Assembly: GCF_002102255.1 (NCBI RefSeq)
Contig: NZ_LQPH01000110.1
Coordinates: 1-36,084, forward strand
Source of the DNA: Mycobacterium nebraskense
GTDB taxonomy: Bacteria; Actinomycetota; Actinomycetes; Mycobacteriales; Mycobacteriaceae
Length of the DNA: 36,084 bases
Direction of reading: 5' to 3'
Shown: positions 18,109 to 26,915 of the stretch, piece by piece
How the letters are laid out: each line of letters begins with the position of its first letter
Numbering within the stretch: the first letter of the stretch is position 1
Position numbers and translations under genes: made by a program
Notes under the pieces: generated by a model
Told to the model about the DNA's origin: nothing
The model's database searches: none
The model's input: only the letters and a program-made list of their open reading frames with translations

Positions 18109-19728
18109 TCATTTGTTTTCGGCCCCTTGATCGAACAGGTGATCTCGGAAGCGCTGTCGGAGTTCGTTTTTCATGACCTTGGCCATGGCGTTCTTCGGTA
18201 GCTCGTCCACTACGACCATGTGGCGCGGGCATTTGTAGTCGGCGAGGTGCTGGCGGCAGAACTGGTTGATCCGCTCCGCGGTGAGTTCGCCTTCGCCGCC
18301 GCTGAACCCGGGCTTGGGCGCGATCACCGCTAGGAGATCCTCACCGAGGTCCGAATGCGGCACCGCGATGACTGCGGCCTCGAGCACCTCGGGCATCTCG
18401 AGCAGCACGCGCTCGACCTCGATGGCGAAGATGTTGTAGCCGCCGCGCAGGATCATGTCTTTTTTGCGCTCGGTCAGATAGACGTAGCCATCGTCAGCGA
18501 CATAACCCACGTCGCCGGTGTGCAACAGTCCACCGCTCCAAAGTTCCGCGGTGGGCTGCTCCCCCTTGTAGTAGCTGCGCCGAGCTATCTTCGACTTAAA
18601 GCAGATCTCGCCGACCTTGCCTGGGGGGAGTGGGTTATCGTAGTCATCAACGACGACAACCTCGCATCCTACGGGCCTGCCAACCGAGCCCGGCCGGGCA
18701 AGGATGTCATCTGGGTCGGGACCGAGGATGCAGGCCGCGCCGGCACCGGCCTCGGTGAGGCTGTAAGCGTTCAGCATCTTCGCTCCGGGCCACACCTGCC
18801 GCATTTTGCGCACGGTGTCGGGCTGGATCGGCGCCGCCCCGAAAAACACGAGCTGCAGCGAGCTGTAGTCGTGATCACCCACCGTGGGGTGCTTCATGGC
18901 CAAATTCAGCATTGTCGGCACACCCATGATCGACGTGGCGCGGTAGCGCTCGATCGCCGCGAGCAACTGCTCGGGATCAAAACGCGGCAACACGATCTGC
19001 GTGACCCCGGCACGAATGCTTAGCAGCATCAGGCCATGGCAGCCCGTGAAACCGAACAAGGGCACCGCATGAAGCAGGCTCTCGCCGAACATCGCGCCGA
19101 GAAGCTGCCCGAGGCTCGCCTGGCCGGGCTCGTCGGCGAGGTTGCCCTCGGGCACCAGCACGCCCCTGGGCATCCCGGTGGTGCCGGACGTATAGAGCAG
19201 ATCCGCCGGGTCGTCGGCGCTCAGGGAAGGCTCGAGGAGCGGCACGTCCGCAGAGCCCGCGCCCACCACGTCGCCCAGGGGGGTGAATCCATCCAGCGCC
19301 TCGCTGCCGGTCACGAAGAAGTGCTCAAGTTGGAAGCTACCGGGACGGCCGCCGATCTCGACAGATTCGCCTTCGGCAAGCGCAACCAGAACCTCCCGGT
19401 GGGCGAGACCGGTGATCACCGCCACGGCGTCGCTGTGCTCAAGCACGAACAGCTTTTCCGGCGCTGCCCACCGGGTATTGAGCGGCACCGGCACGGCACC
19501 AAGTTTGTGGATGCCGAAATACACTGCATTGAAATGCATCGCTTGGTCGTTGGCGAGCAGCATCGCCACCTTGTGACCGCGGCTCACCCCAGCGGCGTGC
19601 AATTGCTGGGCGACCCGGCTGCTGGCAGCGTCGAGCTCGCGGAAAGTGGCCGCGCCGTCCTCGGCGATGACGGCGGTCTTGTCCGGTCGGTCCTCTACCG
19701 CTTGGCGCAGCAGGTCGATCACGGCCAT
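18109..19728 (-). CDS. Acyl-CoA synthetase (AMP-forming, FadD-like)
   Basis: A 539-residue class I adenylate-forming enzyme that activates a carboxylic acid to its CoA thioester through an acyl-AMP. The P-loop motif YTSGTTGMPRG is at residues 179-189. A5 is seen in NAYSLTEAGAGAAC, A7 in LLHTGDVGYVADDGYVYLTE and A8 in RKKDMILRGGYNIF. The A10 region PKNAMAKVMKNELR supplies the catalytic Lys. The start ATG 19728 (MAVIDLLRQAVEDRPDKTAV) fits the family. It lies 30 bp downstream of the SDR gene and shares its orientation. The short LxxxSDA linker region does not tell the substrate; a ring, side-chain or medium-chain acid is plausible from the neighbours. Confidence 0.9.
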   Translation of the reverse strand: MAVIDLLRQAVEDRPDKTAVIAEDGAATFRELDAASSRVAQQLHAAGVSRGHKVAMLLANDQAMHFNAVYFGIHKLGAVPVPLNTRWAAPEKLFVLEHSDAVAVITGLAHREVLVALAEGESVEIGGRPGSFQLEHFFVTGSEALDGFTPLGDVVGAGSADVPLLEPSLSADDPADLLYTSGTTGMPRGVLVPEGNLADEPGQASLGQLLGAMFGESLLHAVPLFGFTGCHGLMLLSIRAGVTQIVLPRFDPEQLLAAIERYRATSIMGVPTMLNLAMKHPTVGDHDYSSLQLVFFGAAPIQPDTVRKMRQVWPGAKMLNAYSLTEAGAGAACILGPDPDDILARPGSVGRPVGCEVVVVDDYDNPLPPGKVGEICFKSKIARRSYYKGEQPTAELWSGGLLHTGDVGYVADDGYVYLTERKKDMILRGGYNIFAIEVERVLLEMPEVLEAAVIAVPHSDLGEDLLAVIAPKPGFSGGEGELTAERINQFCRQHLADYKCPRHMVVVDELPKNAMAKVMKNELRQRFRDHLFDQGAENK

Positions 19729-19758
19729 GGCATGGTCCTCCTCAACGTACGTACGTGT

Positions 19759-20652
19759 TCAGCCGAGCGCTTGAAGCACGAGGCCGATCTCGTCGTTGGC
19801 CTGCGTTGGAGTCTGGTATCCCTCTCGGTCGCAGATCGCCTCAAGGTTGTCCTGGACCGCTTCGATATCGAGCGTCGGCGATGAGAAGCCCTTCGTCACA
19901 CTGATGAAGATCTCGGCCACTCGCCCGCCCCCAACGGAGAAGATCCTCGACGTGAGATCGCAGGATTCATGGCAGAGATACGCGACGACCGGGGCGACCA
20001 GTGCCGGGTCCAGCTTCTTGGCGATCGGCCCGAGGAGTTCCTCGGTCATCCGGGTCCGCGCCATCGGCGCGATCGCGTTCACCTTGATGTTGTACTTCGC
20101 GCCTTCCTGGGCGAGCACCCGTGTGAAGCCGATGACCCCCATCTTCGCGGCCCCGTAGTTGGTCTGACCGAAGTTGCCGAAAATCCCGGCGGCGGAGGAG
20201 GTGTTGACGATCCGGCCGTAGCCCTGCTCGCGCATCCTGAGGAACGCCGGCTGGGTCACCCAGATGGTGCCGTAGAGATGGACATCGATCACCGGATCGA
20301 GTAGCTCCGGCGTGAGATTGTGGAAGGACTTGTCGCGCAGGATGCCCGCGTTGTTGACGACGATGTCGACCCGCCCGAAGGCGTCGAGAGCCGCCTGCAC
20401 GATGGCCGCCCCACCTTCTCGGGTCGCCACGCTGTGACCATCGGCGACCGCGATACCGCCGGCGGCTTCGATCTCCTGAGCGACGGCCTCCGCCGCGGTC
20501 AGGTCCGCGCCGACGCCGGCGACGCTGCCGCCGAGATCGTTCACCAACACGCGCGCGCCGCGTGATGCAAGCAGCATCGCATGCTCCTTGCCGAGACCGT
20601 TTCCCGCCCCGGTCACGATGGCGACCCTCCCGTCGAAGCTAAGCTCAGCCAC
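19759..20652 (-). CDS. Short-chain dehydrogenase, MFE-2/17beta-HSD4-like
   Basis: A 297-residue classical SDR with an NAD(P)-binding TGAGNGLG motif at residues 14-21, ND at 38-39, NNAG at 100-103, catalytic Ser152/153 (NTSSAAG), Tyr166 and Lys170 (YGAAK). The VLVNDLGGSVAG stretch and the extended C-terminus are typical of the dehydrogenase domain of multifunctional beta-oxidation proteins and of mycobacterial steroid-catabolic SDRs. The expected reaction is oxidation of a 3-hydroxyacyl-CoA or hydroxysteroid to the ketone. It is transcribed with the thiolase-like gene upstream (66-bp gap) and the acyl-CoA ligase downstream. Confidence 0.88.
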   Translation of the reverse strand: MAELSFDGRVAIVTGAGNGLGKEHAMLLASRGARVLVNDLGGSVAGVGADLTAAEAVAQEIEAAGGIAVADGHSVATREGGAAIVQAALDAFGRVDIVVNNAGILRDKSFHNLTPELLDPVIDVHLYGTIWVTQPAFLRMREQGYGRIVNTSSAAGIFGNFGQTNYGAAKMGVIGFTRVLAQEGAKYNIKVNAIAPMARTRMTEELLGPIAKKLDPALVAPVVAYLCHESCDLTSRIFSVGGGRVAEIFISVTKGFSSPTLDIEAVQDNLEAICDREGYQTPTQANDEIGLVLQALG

Positions 20653-20718
20653 GCGATTTCCCTTCCATGCTGTCGCCCCGCAGGGCGATTTCTCTCTTAT
20701 CGGATGTGTTGAATGACG

Positions 20719-21861
20719 TCACCGCCCGGCCTGCAGGATGTGGATGACACAGACCGAGCCCGCGCCCATCATGTGAGCAAGCCCGGTTCGAGCGCCTTCG
20801 ACCTGCAGCGGGCCCGCCTCGCCCCGCAGCTGCCGTGTCACATCCCAGATCTGGGCCAGGCCGGTCGGCCCACCGGGATGACCGCGCCCGATCAGCCCGC
20901 CGTCGGTCGAGAACGGGATACGACCACCCAGGCTGGTCGCGCCCTCGGAGACGAGCTTGTCCCCCTCCCCAGCCGCGCACACCCCGAGCAGCTCGTAATA
21001 CATCAGTTCCTCGATGGGGAATGCGTCGTGCACGTGGGCGAGGTCGAGGTCGGCCGGCCCGACACCGGCCTCGTCGTAGGCGGCCTTTGCCGTGGCCGCG
21101 GTGAGCTCGCCCGGACCGACGACCGCACCCATGAAAATGTGGCCGTCAACGAACTGCTCGGACTGCTGCTGGCTGGCGACCACCTTCACCAGCGGGCGTG
21201 AACCGGCCACGCGCTCTGCCGCCTCGCGGCTCGCGACGATCGCGGCCGCAGCCCCAGAGCCAGCGGCGCAGGCCATCTTCGAAGTGTGCGGGTAGGAAAT
21301 CATGCGCGAGGCGAGGATCTCTTCGACGGTGACCTCATGGTCGGCCCGACGTTGCGCGTAGGGATTCAGCCGCGCATGGTTCCAATTCTTTGCCGCGATG
21401 GCGGCGAAGGTCTCGACCGTCGTGCCCACTTCGTGCATGCGACGTGTCGCCCACATGGCGAAAAACGCCGCCGGGAGGATCACCTGGCCAATGCCGGGCT
21501 TGCTGCCCCCGATAGCTCGAGTGGCGCGATTGAGGTCGTCAAACCCTAGCGCCATCGCGATATCGACGCTCCCCCCCGCCACCACCTGGACCGCCTCATG
21601 GAAGGCGCACGATCCGGTGGCCGACGCGTTCTCGACGTGGGTGATCGGGATGCCGGTAAGCCCGAGATCCTTCGCAAGGGTGACACCCGTGAGCAGACCG
21701 GCGCCGATGTAGCCGTTGTAGAGGTAGCCGACTTCATCGAAGCCGATGCCGGCGTCACCGAGCGCGTTGACACCGGCCCCGAAGCCCAAGTCGGCCGCGT
21801 TGGCGTCCGGCTGGCCGAACGGGGCCATCCCCACGCCGATCACATAGACGTCGCGGGCCAT
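20719..21861 (-). CDS. Thiolase-like lipid-transfer protein (probable retro-aldolase)
   Basis: I place the start at ATG 21861, which overlaps the stop of the DUF35 gene (TGATG) and begins MARDVYVIGVGMAPFGQPDA. The 380-residue protein has the two-lobed thiolase fold of the SCP-x/Ltp type. The active-site loop that normally carries the nucleophilic Cys reads VENASATGSCAF, with Ser80 in its place and Cys85 five residues on. The second-half GLIGRGHPGGPTGLAQ His motif is kept, and the protein ends GAGSVCVIHILQAGR. Loss of the nucleophile fits the Ltp2-type aldolases that pair with a DUF35 partner to cleave a beta-hydroxyacyl-CoA side chain. The overlap with the DUF35 gene supports a stable complex. 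An ordinary thiolase is less likely. Confidence 0.85.
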   Translation of the reverse strand: MARDVYVIGVGMAPFGQPDANAADLGFGAGVNALGDAGIGFDEVGYLYNGYIGAGLLTGVTLAKDLGLTGIPITHVENASATGSCAFHEAVQVVAGGSVDIAMALGFDDLNRATRAIGGSKPGIGQVILPAAFFAMWATRRMHEVGTTVETFAAIAAKNWNHARLNPYAQRRADHEVTVEEILASRMISYPHTSKMACAAGSGAAAAIVASREAAERVAGSRPLVKVVASQQQSEQFVDGHIFMGAVVGPGELTAATAKAAYDEAGVGPADLDLAHVHDAFPIEELMYYELLGVCAAGEGDKLVSEGATSLGGRIPFSTDGGLIGRGHPGGPTGLAQIWDVTRQLRGEAGPLQVEGARTGLAHMMGAGSVCVIHILQAGR

Positions 21862-22286
21862 CACCGAGATGCCCCCCGTCGAGTAGGGCAAAAGCGGAAC
21901 GAGCACAGCTCAGTGCCATCGGCATCGGTCATGAGGGGGTAGACCTCAAGCTGCATGGGCATGCCGATCTCCCAGTCGCCCATCTCGCCACGCAGGATGG
22001 ATTGCACGCGCACGCCCTCCGGTAGGTCAACTTGGCCGACACCGTGCCCGTCGCCTGTGGAGCCGAACCGGGACTTGCCCATCCACGCCGACTCGACGTA
22101 GGTCCAGGCGTACAGTTCGCCGGTTGGTGACAGCAGGACATCCTCGACCGGGCCGCCCGTCAACGGACAGCGGCGGCGGCGGGGGAAGAAGTACTTGTCG
22201 GCAGCAGGGCTATAGGAACCGATCAACCGCGGCTGCTCATCGCCGTTGGGCATCGTGAAGTAGCCGTCCTCAAGTGGTCGACGCAT
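21861..22286 (-). CDS. DUF35 OB-fold protein, partner of the thiolase-like enzyme
   Basis: The start chosen is ATG 22286 (MRRPLEDGYFTMPNGDEQPR), giving 141 residues. The middle has the short rubredoxin-like hook with RRRRCPLTGGPVEDVLLSPT, followed by the OB-fold (ELYAWTYVESAWMGKSRFG and QVDLPEGVRVQSILRGEMGD). Only one Cys of the usual zinc-ribbon set is seen, so metal binding is probably lost. In mycobacterial cholesterol catabolism, DUF35 proteins such as the ChsH2 C-terminal domain bind the Ltp2 aldolase and pass it an acyl-CoA. The stop/start overlap with the next gene points to the same arrangement. Confidence 0.8.
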   Translation of the reverse strand: MRRPLEDGYFTMPNGDEQPRLIGSYSPAADKYFFPRRRRCPLTGGPVEDVLLSPTGELYAWTYVESAWMGKSRFGSTGDGHGVGQVDLPEGVRVQSILRGEMGDWEIGMPMQLEVYPLMTDADGTELCSFRFCPTRRGASR

Positions 22287-22492
22287 CGTGTGTCGTCTCC
22301 TCCGGGTCGTGCGGTCAATGACTGGCCTCGCCGCCGCTTGGAGCGTTGCGCCATCGCGGATCTTTGAAGCGTGCCGAGATAGTGGCACCGGCGACGGCAA
22401 CTAAGCTGGAGCAGTGTTGGTACTCGCAGTGCCGAATCGACTCCAGCGCAAAAATTCCGCGTTTTTACGCACTGGCGCCGATCTCGTCGAAG
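22287..22492. other. Intergenic region upstream of DUF35 gene
   Basis: There are 206 bp with no recognised gene. It separates R2lox from the DUF35-thiolase pair and could hold a promoter for the latter; none is clear. Confidence 0.35.
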
Positions 22493-23434
22493 TCAGGCCG
22501 AACCGGCCAGCACCCTCGCGTCCTCGTCCGCGAAGGTGTCCTCCAGCTGCAGTGGCGAGTAGTCGAGGTCGATTTCCTCGGGCGGTCGCCCGCGGGCGCT
22601 GCTGATCGTGCTGAACCGGCGCATCCCCTTGTCGGTGGCATAGGTCCTCATCTCGTCGATTGACAGATTGAAGGGTATGTCGTCGCCATACAGTGCAGAA
22701 CCCTCGTCGATCAGGCGCTGCCCCAGCGGAATGAGTTCGTTCATGCGCGTTTCGAACACCGTCCAATTGGTGTCGTCGGCAGCGACGTGGCGCCGGCAGG
22801 TGAAAGTGCCCCATGCCATGTGGCGTCGCTCGTCGTCGCCGATGTGCCGAATCAGCTGCTGCATGCCGGGAAGAATGCCGTGCTCCACGCAGATCTTGTG
22901 CCAGGCGTAGTAGCCGGTCAGCGCCAACATGCCCTCGATGATGTGGTTGTACGTCACCGAAGCGCGAACCTGGGCAGCCGGCGAGGGATCCACATAGAGC
23001 GTGTTGAGCGATTCGTGAAGTTCCTCGTCGAACAACTGCCGGTATGCCGGAGTTTGATCGAGGAAACTATGTAAGTCGTCGCGCACCCCGACGGCATCGA
23101 GCCACAAGCGGAACGCCTGGGTGTGTTTGGCTTCCTCGAACGCAAACTGCGTCAAGTACATCTCGTCGCCGAGCCGGCCTTCGGCCCGCATTGCGGCCAT
23201 GAACGGCTGGATGTCCTGGGTGACTGCTTCCTCTCCGGCAATGAAGCCCGCGCACAATCGGGTGACGTACACGCGTTCGCGGTCGGAAAGCGCCTCCCAA
23301 TCGGCGCTGTCGCGGGAGAAGTCGATATTGGCGGGGTCCCAGAGTTTGGCGATGCCGCCAGCGAACAGCCTGAGTGGCACGCTTTCCCAGTTCAGCCCGC
23401 CGGCACCCAGCGAATGGTAACGTGTGGTTGCCAT
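22493..23434 (-). CDS. R2-like ligand-binding oxidase (R2lox)
   Basis: A 313-residue ferritin-like protein related to ribonucleotide reductase R2 but of the R2lox group (M. tuberculosis Rv0233). All six metal ligands occur at the positions known for that protein: Glu68, Glu101, His104, Glu167, Glu202 and His205. Val71 and Tyr162, the residues joined by the valine-tyrosine ether cross-link, are also in place. The protein should assemble a Mn/Fe centre and a bound long-chain fatty-acid ligand, and it is thought to perform two-electron oxidations. A strong AAGGAGG box precedes the ATG at 23434 ([20 protein letters not shown]). It lies just downstream of a fadD gene in a lipid catabolic operon. 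Confidence 0.92.
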   Translation of the reverse strand: MATTRYHSLGAGGLNWESVPLRLFAGGIAKLWDPANIDFSRDSADWEALSDRERVYVTRLCAGFIAGEEAVTQDIQPFMAAMRAEGRLGDEMYLTQFAFEEAKHTQAFRLWLDAVGVRDDLHSFLDQTPAYRQLFDEELHESLNTLYVDPSPAAQVRASVTYNHIIEGMLALTGYYAWHKICVEHGILPGMQQLIRHIGDDERRHMAWGTFTCRRHVAADDTNWTVFETRMNELIPLGQRLIDEGSALYGDDIPFNLSIDEMRTYATDKGMRRFSTISSARGRPPEEIDLDYSPLQLEDTFADEDARVLAGSA

Positions 23435-23486
23435 GTAACCTCCTTAATTATTCGGCTGCATTGCCGGGTCTAGCGAACCTTGGTCG

Positions 23487-25115
23487 CTAGACGAATTCCA
23501 CGATGTTGTAGTCACCGGCGGTGTAACATGCCCGAAGCACTTTCTTGTCGTATTTACCGACGCTGGTTCGCGGGATTTCGGGGACGAAGGCCCAGCGCTC
23601 CGGGATCCACCACGTAGCGACTTTGCCGTCTAAGAAGGCACGTAGCTCATCTGGCGTGATATCGGCGCCGGGTTTGACCACCACTAGAGCGAGTGGACGC
23701 TCCTGCCACTTCTCGTCGGGCACACCGATGACCGCGGCTTCATGTACCCCGGAATGGGCGATCAGCAAATTCTCCAATTCGACCGACGAAATCCACTCCC
23801 CGCCGGACTTGATGACGTCTTTGGCACGGTCGGTCAGCGTCAAGAAGCCATGCTCGTCGACGTGGCCGACATCGCCAGTGCGCAGCCACCCCTGGTCGAA
23901 CTTGTCGGCGTCGTCGTCGCGAAAATAAGAGCCAGTTACCCACGGCCCGCGGGCTTGGATCTCGCCGACCGCTTCTCCGTTGCACGGCAGGGTGCGATCC
24001 TGGTCGTTGCGCAGCCGGATTTCCACGCCGCATATCGGGCGGCCCTGGGTGGCACGCAGCGCCCACTGTTGGTCTTCGTCGAGCCCAGTCGGCGGTTTGG
24101 CCACCGTGGCCAGCGGCGAGGTTTCGGTCATTCCCCACGCCTGCACGATCGGTACGCCGTGGTCGCGTTCGAAGCCGCGCATCAGTGACACCGGTACCGC
24201 CGATCCGCCGCACGCGACCAGACGCAGCGACGAGATGTCATGACCGGGCTCGCAGCCCAGGAAGTGCCGGACGTCATTCCAGATTGTGGGCACCGCACCG
24301 GCCACGGTCGGGCGGGTGTCCTCGATGATGGCCACCAGCGCTCCAGGTTGTAGCCATCGGTGCGGGAGTACCAGTTCGGCCCCCGCCATCAGCGCGGCAT
24401 AGATAAGGCCCCACGCATTGGCTTGAAACATCGGCACGATAGCCAAGATGCGGTCGGCTTCAGCGATGCCCAACCCGTTGCCAGTGCAGACGGCCAGTGA
24501 ATGCAGGTAGGTGGATCGGTGGCTGTAGACCACGCCCTTGGGGTTTCCGGTGGTGCCGCTGGTGTAGCACATCGCCGAGGCCGACGTCTCATCGAGTTCA
24601 GGCCAGTCGAACTCGGTGGGATGTGTCGAGATCAGGTCTTCGTACGAAACGACGGCCTTGCCGGCCGCCCGTAGCGGCTCGGGATCGCCCTCACCGACCG
24701 CAATCACCGTGTGCACCGACGATATGGCCGGCAAAGAACGCGCAAGTAGCGGCGCTAACGACATGTCGACGATGACGATGTTGTCGTCGGCGTGGTTGGC
24801 GATGTAGCCAAGCTGCTCGGCGGTAAGACGAATATTGAGCGTGTGCAACACCGCGCCCATCGACGGCACCGCACAATAGGCCTCCAAGTGTTCCTGGTTG
24901 CTCCACTGGAAGGTAGCCACACGCTGATCGCCGGTGACGCCAAGGTCATGCAGCGCATTAGCTAACTGACCGACCCGCCGGCCGACCTCGCCGTAGGTCG
25001 CGGCCCGGTAGCCCGACTCGGTCGGTGTGACGACGCGGCGGTCGGCGTGAATGGAGTTGGCATGCTTGACGATCGATGTCACAGAAAGCGGAACGTCTTG
25101 CATAGTGCTTTGCAT
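23487..25115 (-). CDS. Long/medium-chain fatty-acyl-CoA ligase (FadD)
   Basis: I chose the ATG at 25115 (MQSTMQDVPLSVTSIVKHAN, 542 residues); a second ATG at 25103 is possible. The P-loop YTSGTTGNPKG is at residues 184-194, AWGMTETSPLATV is the A5 region, GWLRTGDVGHVDEHGFLTLT is A7, and DRAKDVIKSGGEWISSVELE is A8. The catalytic Lys is in PRTSVGKYDKKVLR. The SGGEWIS motif is typical of medium- and long-chain FadD enzymes. It makes acyl-CoA from free acids with ATP. It is the first gene of the operon, 52 bp upstream of R2lox. The IS at 25247 ends about 130 bp before the start, close to its presumed promoter. Confidence 0.9.
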   Translation of the reverse strand: MQSTMQDVPLSVTSIVKHANSIHADRRVVTPTESGYRAATYGEVGRRVGQLANALHDLGVTGDQRVATFQWSNQEHLEAYCAVPSMGAVLHTLNIRLTAEQLGYIANHADDNIVIVDMSLAPLLARSLPAISSVHTVIAVGEGDPEPLRAAGKAVVSYEDLISTHPTEFDWPELDETSASAMCYTSGTTGNPKGVVYSHRSTYLHSLAVCTGNGLGIAEADRILAIVPMFQANAWGLIYAALMAGAELVLPHRWLQPGALVAIIEDTRPTVAGAVPTIWNDVRHFLGCEPGHDISSLRLVACGGSAVPVSLMRGFERDHGVPIVQAWGMTETSPLATVAKPPTGLDEDQQWALRATQGRPICGVEIRLRNDQDRTLPCNGEAVGEIQARGPWVTGSYFRDDDADKFDQGWLRTGDVGHVDEHGFLTLTDRAKDVIKSGGEWISSVELENLLIAHSGVHEAAVIGVPDEKWQERPLALVVVKPGADITPDELRAFLDGKVATWWIPERWAFVPEIPRTSVGKYDKKVLRACYTAGDYNIVEFV

Positions 25116-25210
25116 AGCGTGGATCCCTTGCCCGTCATTCCCGGATACTGACGGCCGTCGACCGGGCAACTGGCTGCTCCCGAATACCCCGGACAGACGG
25201 TATTACCAAT

Positions 25211-25237
25211 CTTTTACAAAGATCGACCAATTGTCAA
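25211..25237 (-). promoter_or_regulatory. Candidate promoter for the fadD-R2lox operon
   Basis: On the minus strand TTGACA (25237-25232) is followed after 15 bp by TAAAAG (25216-25211), about 95 bp upstream of the fadD start. TTGACA lies inside an imperfect palindrome, GACTATTGACAATTGGTC on the minus strand, that might be a repressor site. The IS25247 end lies only 10 bp upstream, so native upstream control DNA is lost. Inference from sequence only. Confidence 0.35.
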
Positions 25238-25246
25238 TAGTCCGGC

Positions 25247-26658
25247 GTGCCTCACTGAGTTTGAGCGCGTGGCCGGCGGTGGTGCCTCACCTATTTTGAG
25301 CGCGTGGCCCGGAAGGCCTGCCCGATGTGGAAGGCAAGATCGACATGGCTGCGAGGCGGCAGGTAGCGAACAAACTGCGAGGTCAGTACCGCAAGGCGTT
25401 GAAGGCGGACAAGAGCAAGATTTTGGATCGGGTGGTGTCCACCACGGGGATGGGCCGCTCGACGGCTCGGCGGATGCTGACCGGCCCGAGGCTGCCGGAC
25501 CCGGCCGAGCAGGTTGACAGGCGTACGTTGCGGCCGCGGGGCTTCAGCGACGACGCCAGGGCACTGCTGGAGTATGTGTGGGCCTTGATGGGCATGCCGT
25601 GCGGCAAGTACCTGGTGGTCATGGTGGGTCTGTGGCTGCCGCTGCTGGCTGAATCCGGTGATCTTGACAGGCCGTTCGCCACCGAGGCGGCATCAGCGGA
25701 GCTGAAGGCGATGAGCGCGGCCACCCTGGACCGCTACCTGAAACCGGCCCTGGGACAGGATGCGCATCAAGGGCATCTCGACGACCAAACCGTCGCCGCT
25801 GCTGCGTAACTCGATCGCCATCCGTACCTGCGCCGATGAGGCACCTGAGGCCCCGAGGGTGATCGAGGCCGATACCGTGGCGCACTGCGGCCCGACATTG
25901 ATCGGCGAGTTCGCCCGCACGCTGACGATGACCGACCTGGTGATCGGCTGGACCGAGAACTTCTCGATCCGCAACAACGCCTCGAAGTGGATCACGGCCG
26001 GCATCGACGAGCTGCAACAGCGGTTCCCGTTCGATCTGGTGATTTTCGCTTTGGACTGCGGCGGTGAGTTCATCAATCACGAGGTCGCCGCCTGGCTGCA
26101 GACCCGCGACATCGCCCAGACCCACTCGCGGCCGTACCAGAAGAACGACCAAGCGCACGTGGAGTCAAAAAACAACCACGTGGTGCGCAAACACGCGTTC
26201 TACTGGCGCTACGACACCTCCGAGGAGCTGGAGCTGCTCAACCGGCTGTGGAAGCTGGTGTCGCTGCGGTGCAACTTCTTCACCCCGACGAAAAAGCCCA
26301 TCGGCTACAGCACCACCGCGGCCAGTCGCCGCACGCGCATCTACGACACGCCGGCCACGCCGTGGCAACGTCTGCAGGAATCGGGAATACTTGATGCGCA
26401 ACAGCTTTCGCATGTGTCCGCCCGAATCGAGGGCATCAACCCGGCCGATTTGACCCGGCAGATCAACACCATCCAAATGCAGCTACTGGACCTGGCCAAG
26501 ACCAAGACCGACGCCCTTGCCGCCGCCCGCCACATCGACCTGGAAGCATTGCAACCGTCAATCGACCGATTGGCCAAGGCGAAGTAGTGCAAGCCCCCAC
26601 GCGCTCACCATGCGTGAGGCACCAGCCCACGCTTCGCGCTCACTTTTTGGTGAGGCAC
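25247..26658 (+). mobile_element. Insertion sequence with doubled terminal repeats
   Basis: The left end carries two units starting GTGCCTCAC (25247 and about 25281), each followed by TTTGAGCGCG. The right end carries two inverted units, CGCGCTCACCATGCGTGAGG ending in CAC and CGCGCTCACTTTTTGGTGAG ending at GGCAC 26658. The outermost units define a 1412-bp element around a single transposase gene. No target duplication is obvious. Multiple subterminal repeats recall IS21/Tn7-type ends rather than simple inverted repeats. The element is inserted next to a fragment of a related transposase. Confidence 0.65.
25327..26587 (+). pseudogene. Integrase-core transposase of the 25.2-kb IS, one frameshift
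   Basis: The GTG at 25327 or the ATG at 25345 begins an N-terminal helix-turn-helix region (LDRVVSTTGMGRSTARRMLT). Near 25750 one base is gained or lost, and the other frame continues DRMRIKGISTTKPSPLLRNS. This frame carries the DDE core: Asp in PRVIEADTVAHCG, Asp in FALDCGGEFINHEVAAWL, Glu in KNDQAHVESKNNHVVRK. The stop is at 26585-26587. Apart from the frameshift the gene and both ends look complete. The GEFINHE core resembles IS481-like/rve transposases of actinobacteria. Confidence 0.8.
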
Positions 26659-26689
26659 CTCGATCGCCACCACCATGCCCTTCCCGATC

Positions 26690-26915
26690 CTGGGCTTTCG
26701 ATAACGGCAGCGAGTTCATCAACCACCACCTGCTGGCTTGGTGCGAGCGGCGCCAGATCACCTTCACCCGCTCGCGGCCCGGAAACAAAAACGACGGCTG
26801 CCACGTCGAGCAGAAGAACTGGGCGATCGTGCGCACCGTGGTCGGCTACCACCGTTACGACACAAAGGCACTGTTGCTCAACAAGATCTGGTCCCTGCAA
26901 TCGAAACTGAGGATG
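26690..26915 (+). pseudogene. Fragment of a related integrase-core transposase
   Basis: Only the middle of a DDE core remains: FDNGSEFINHHLLAWCERRQ, then TFTRSRPGNKNDGCHVEQKN and WAIVRTVVGYHRYDTKALLL. This keeps one Asp and the Glu. It belongs to the same broad family as the 25.2-kb IS transposase but is clearly divergent. The IS25247 end cuts it on the left and the IS256-like terminus at 26916 cuts it on the right. Confidence 0.75.

Noticed and set aside
19036..19884. 282-codon plus-strand frame
   Set aside because: Shadow of the acyl-CoA ligase and SDR genes; no recognisable motifs.
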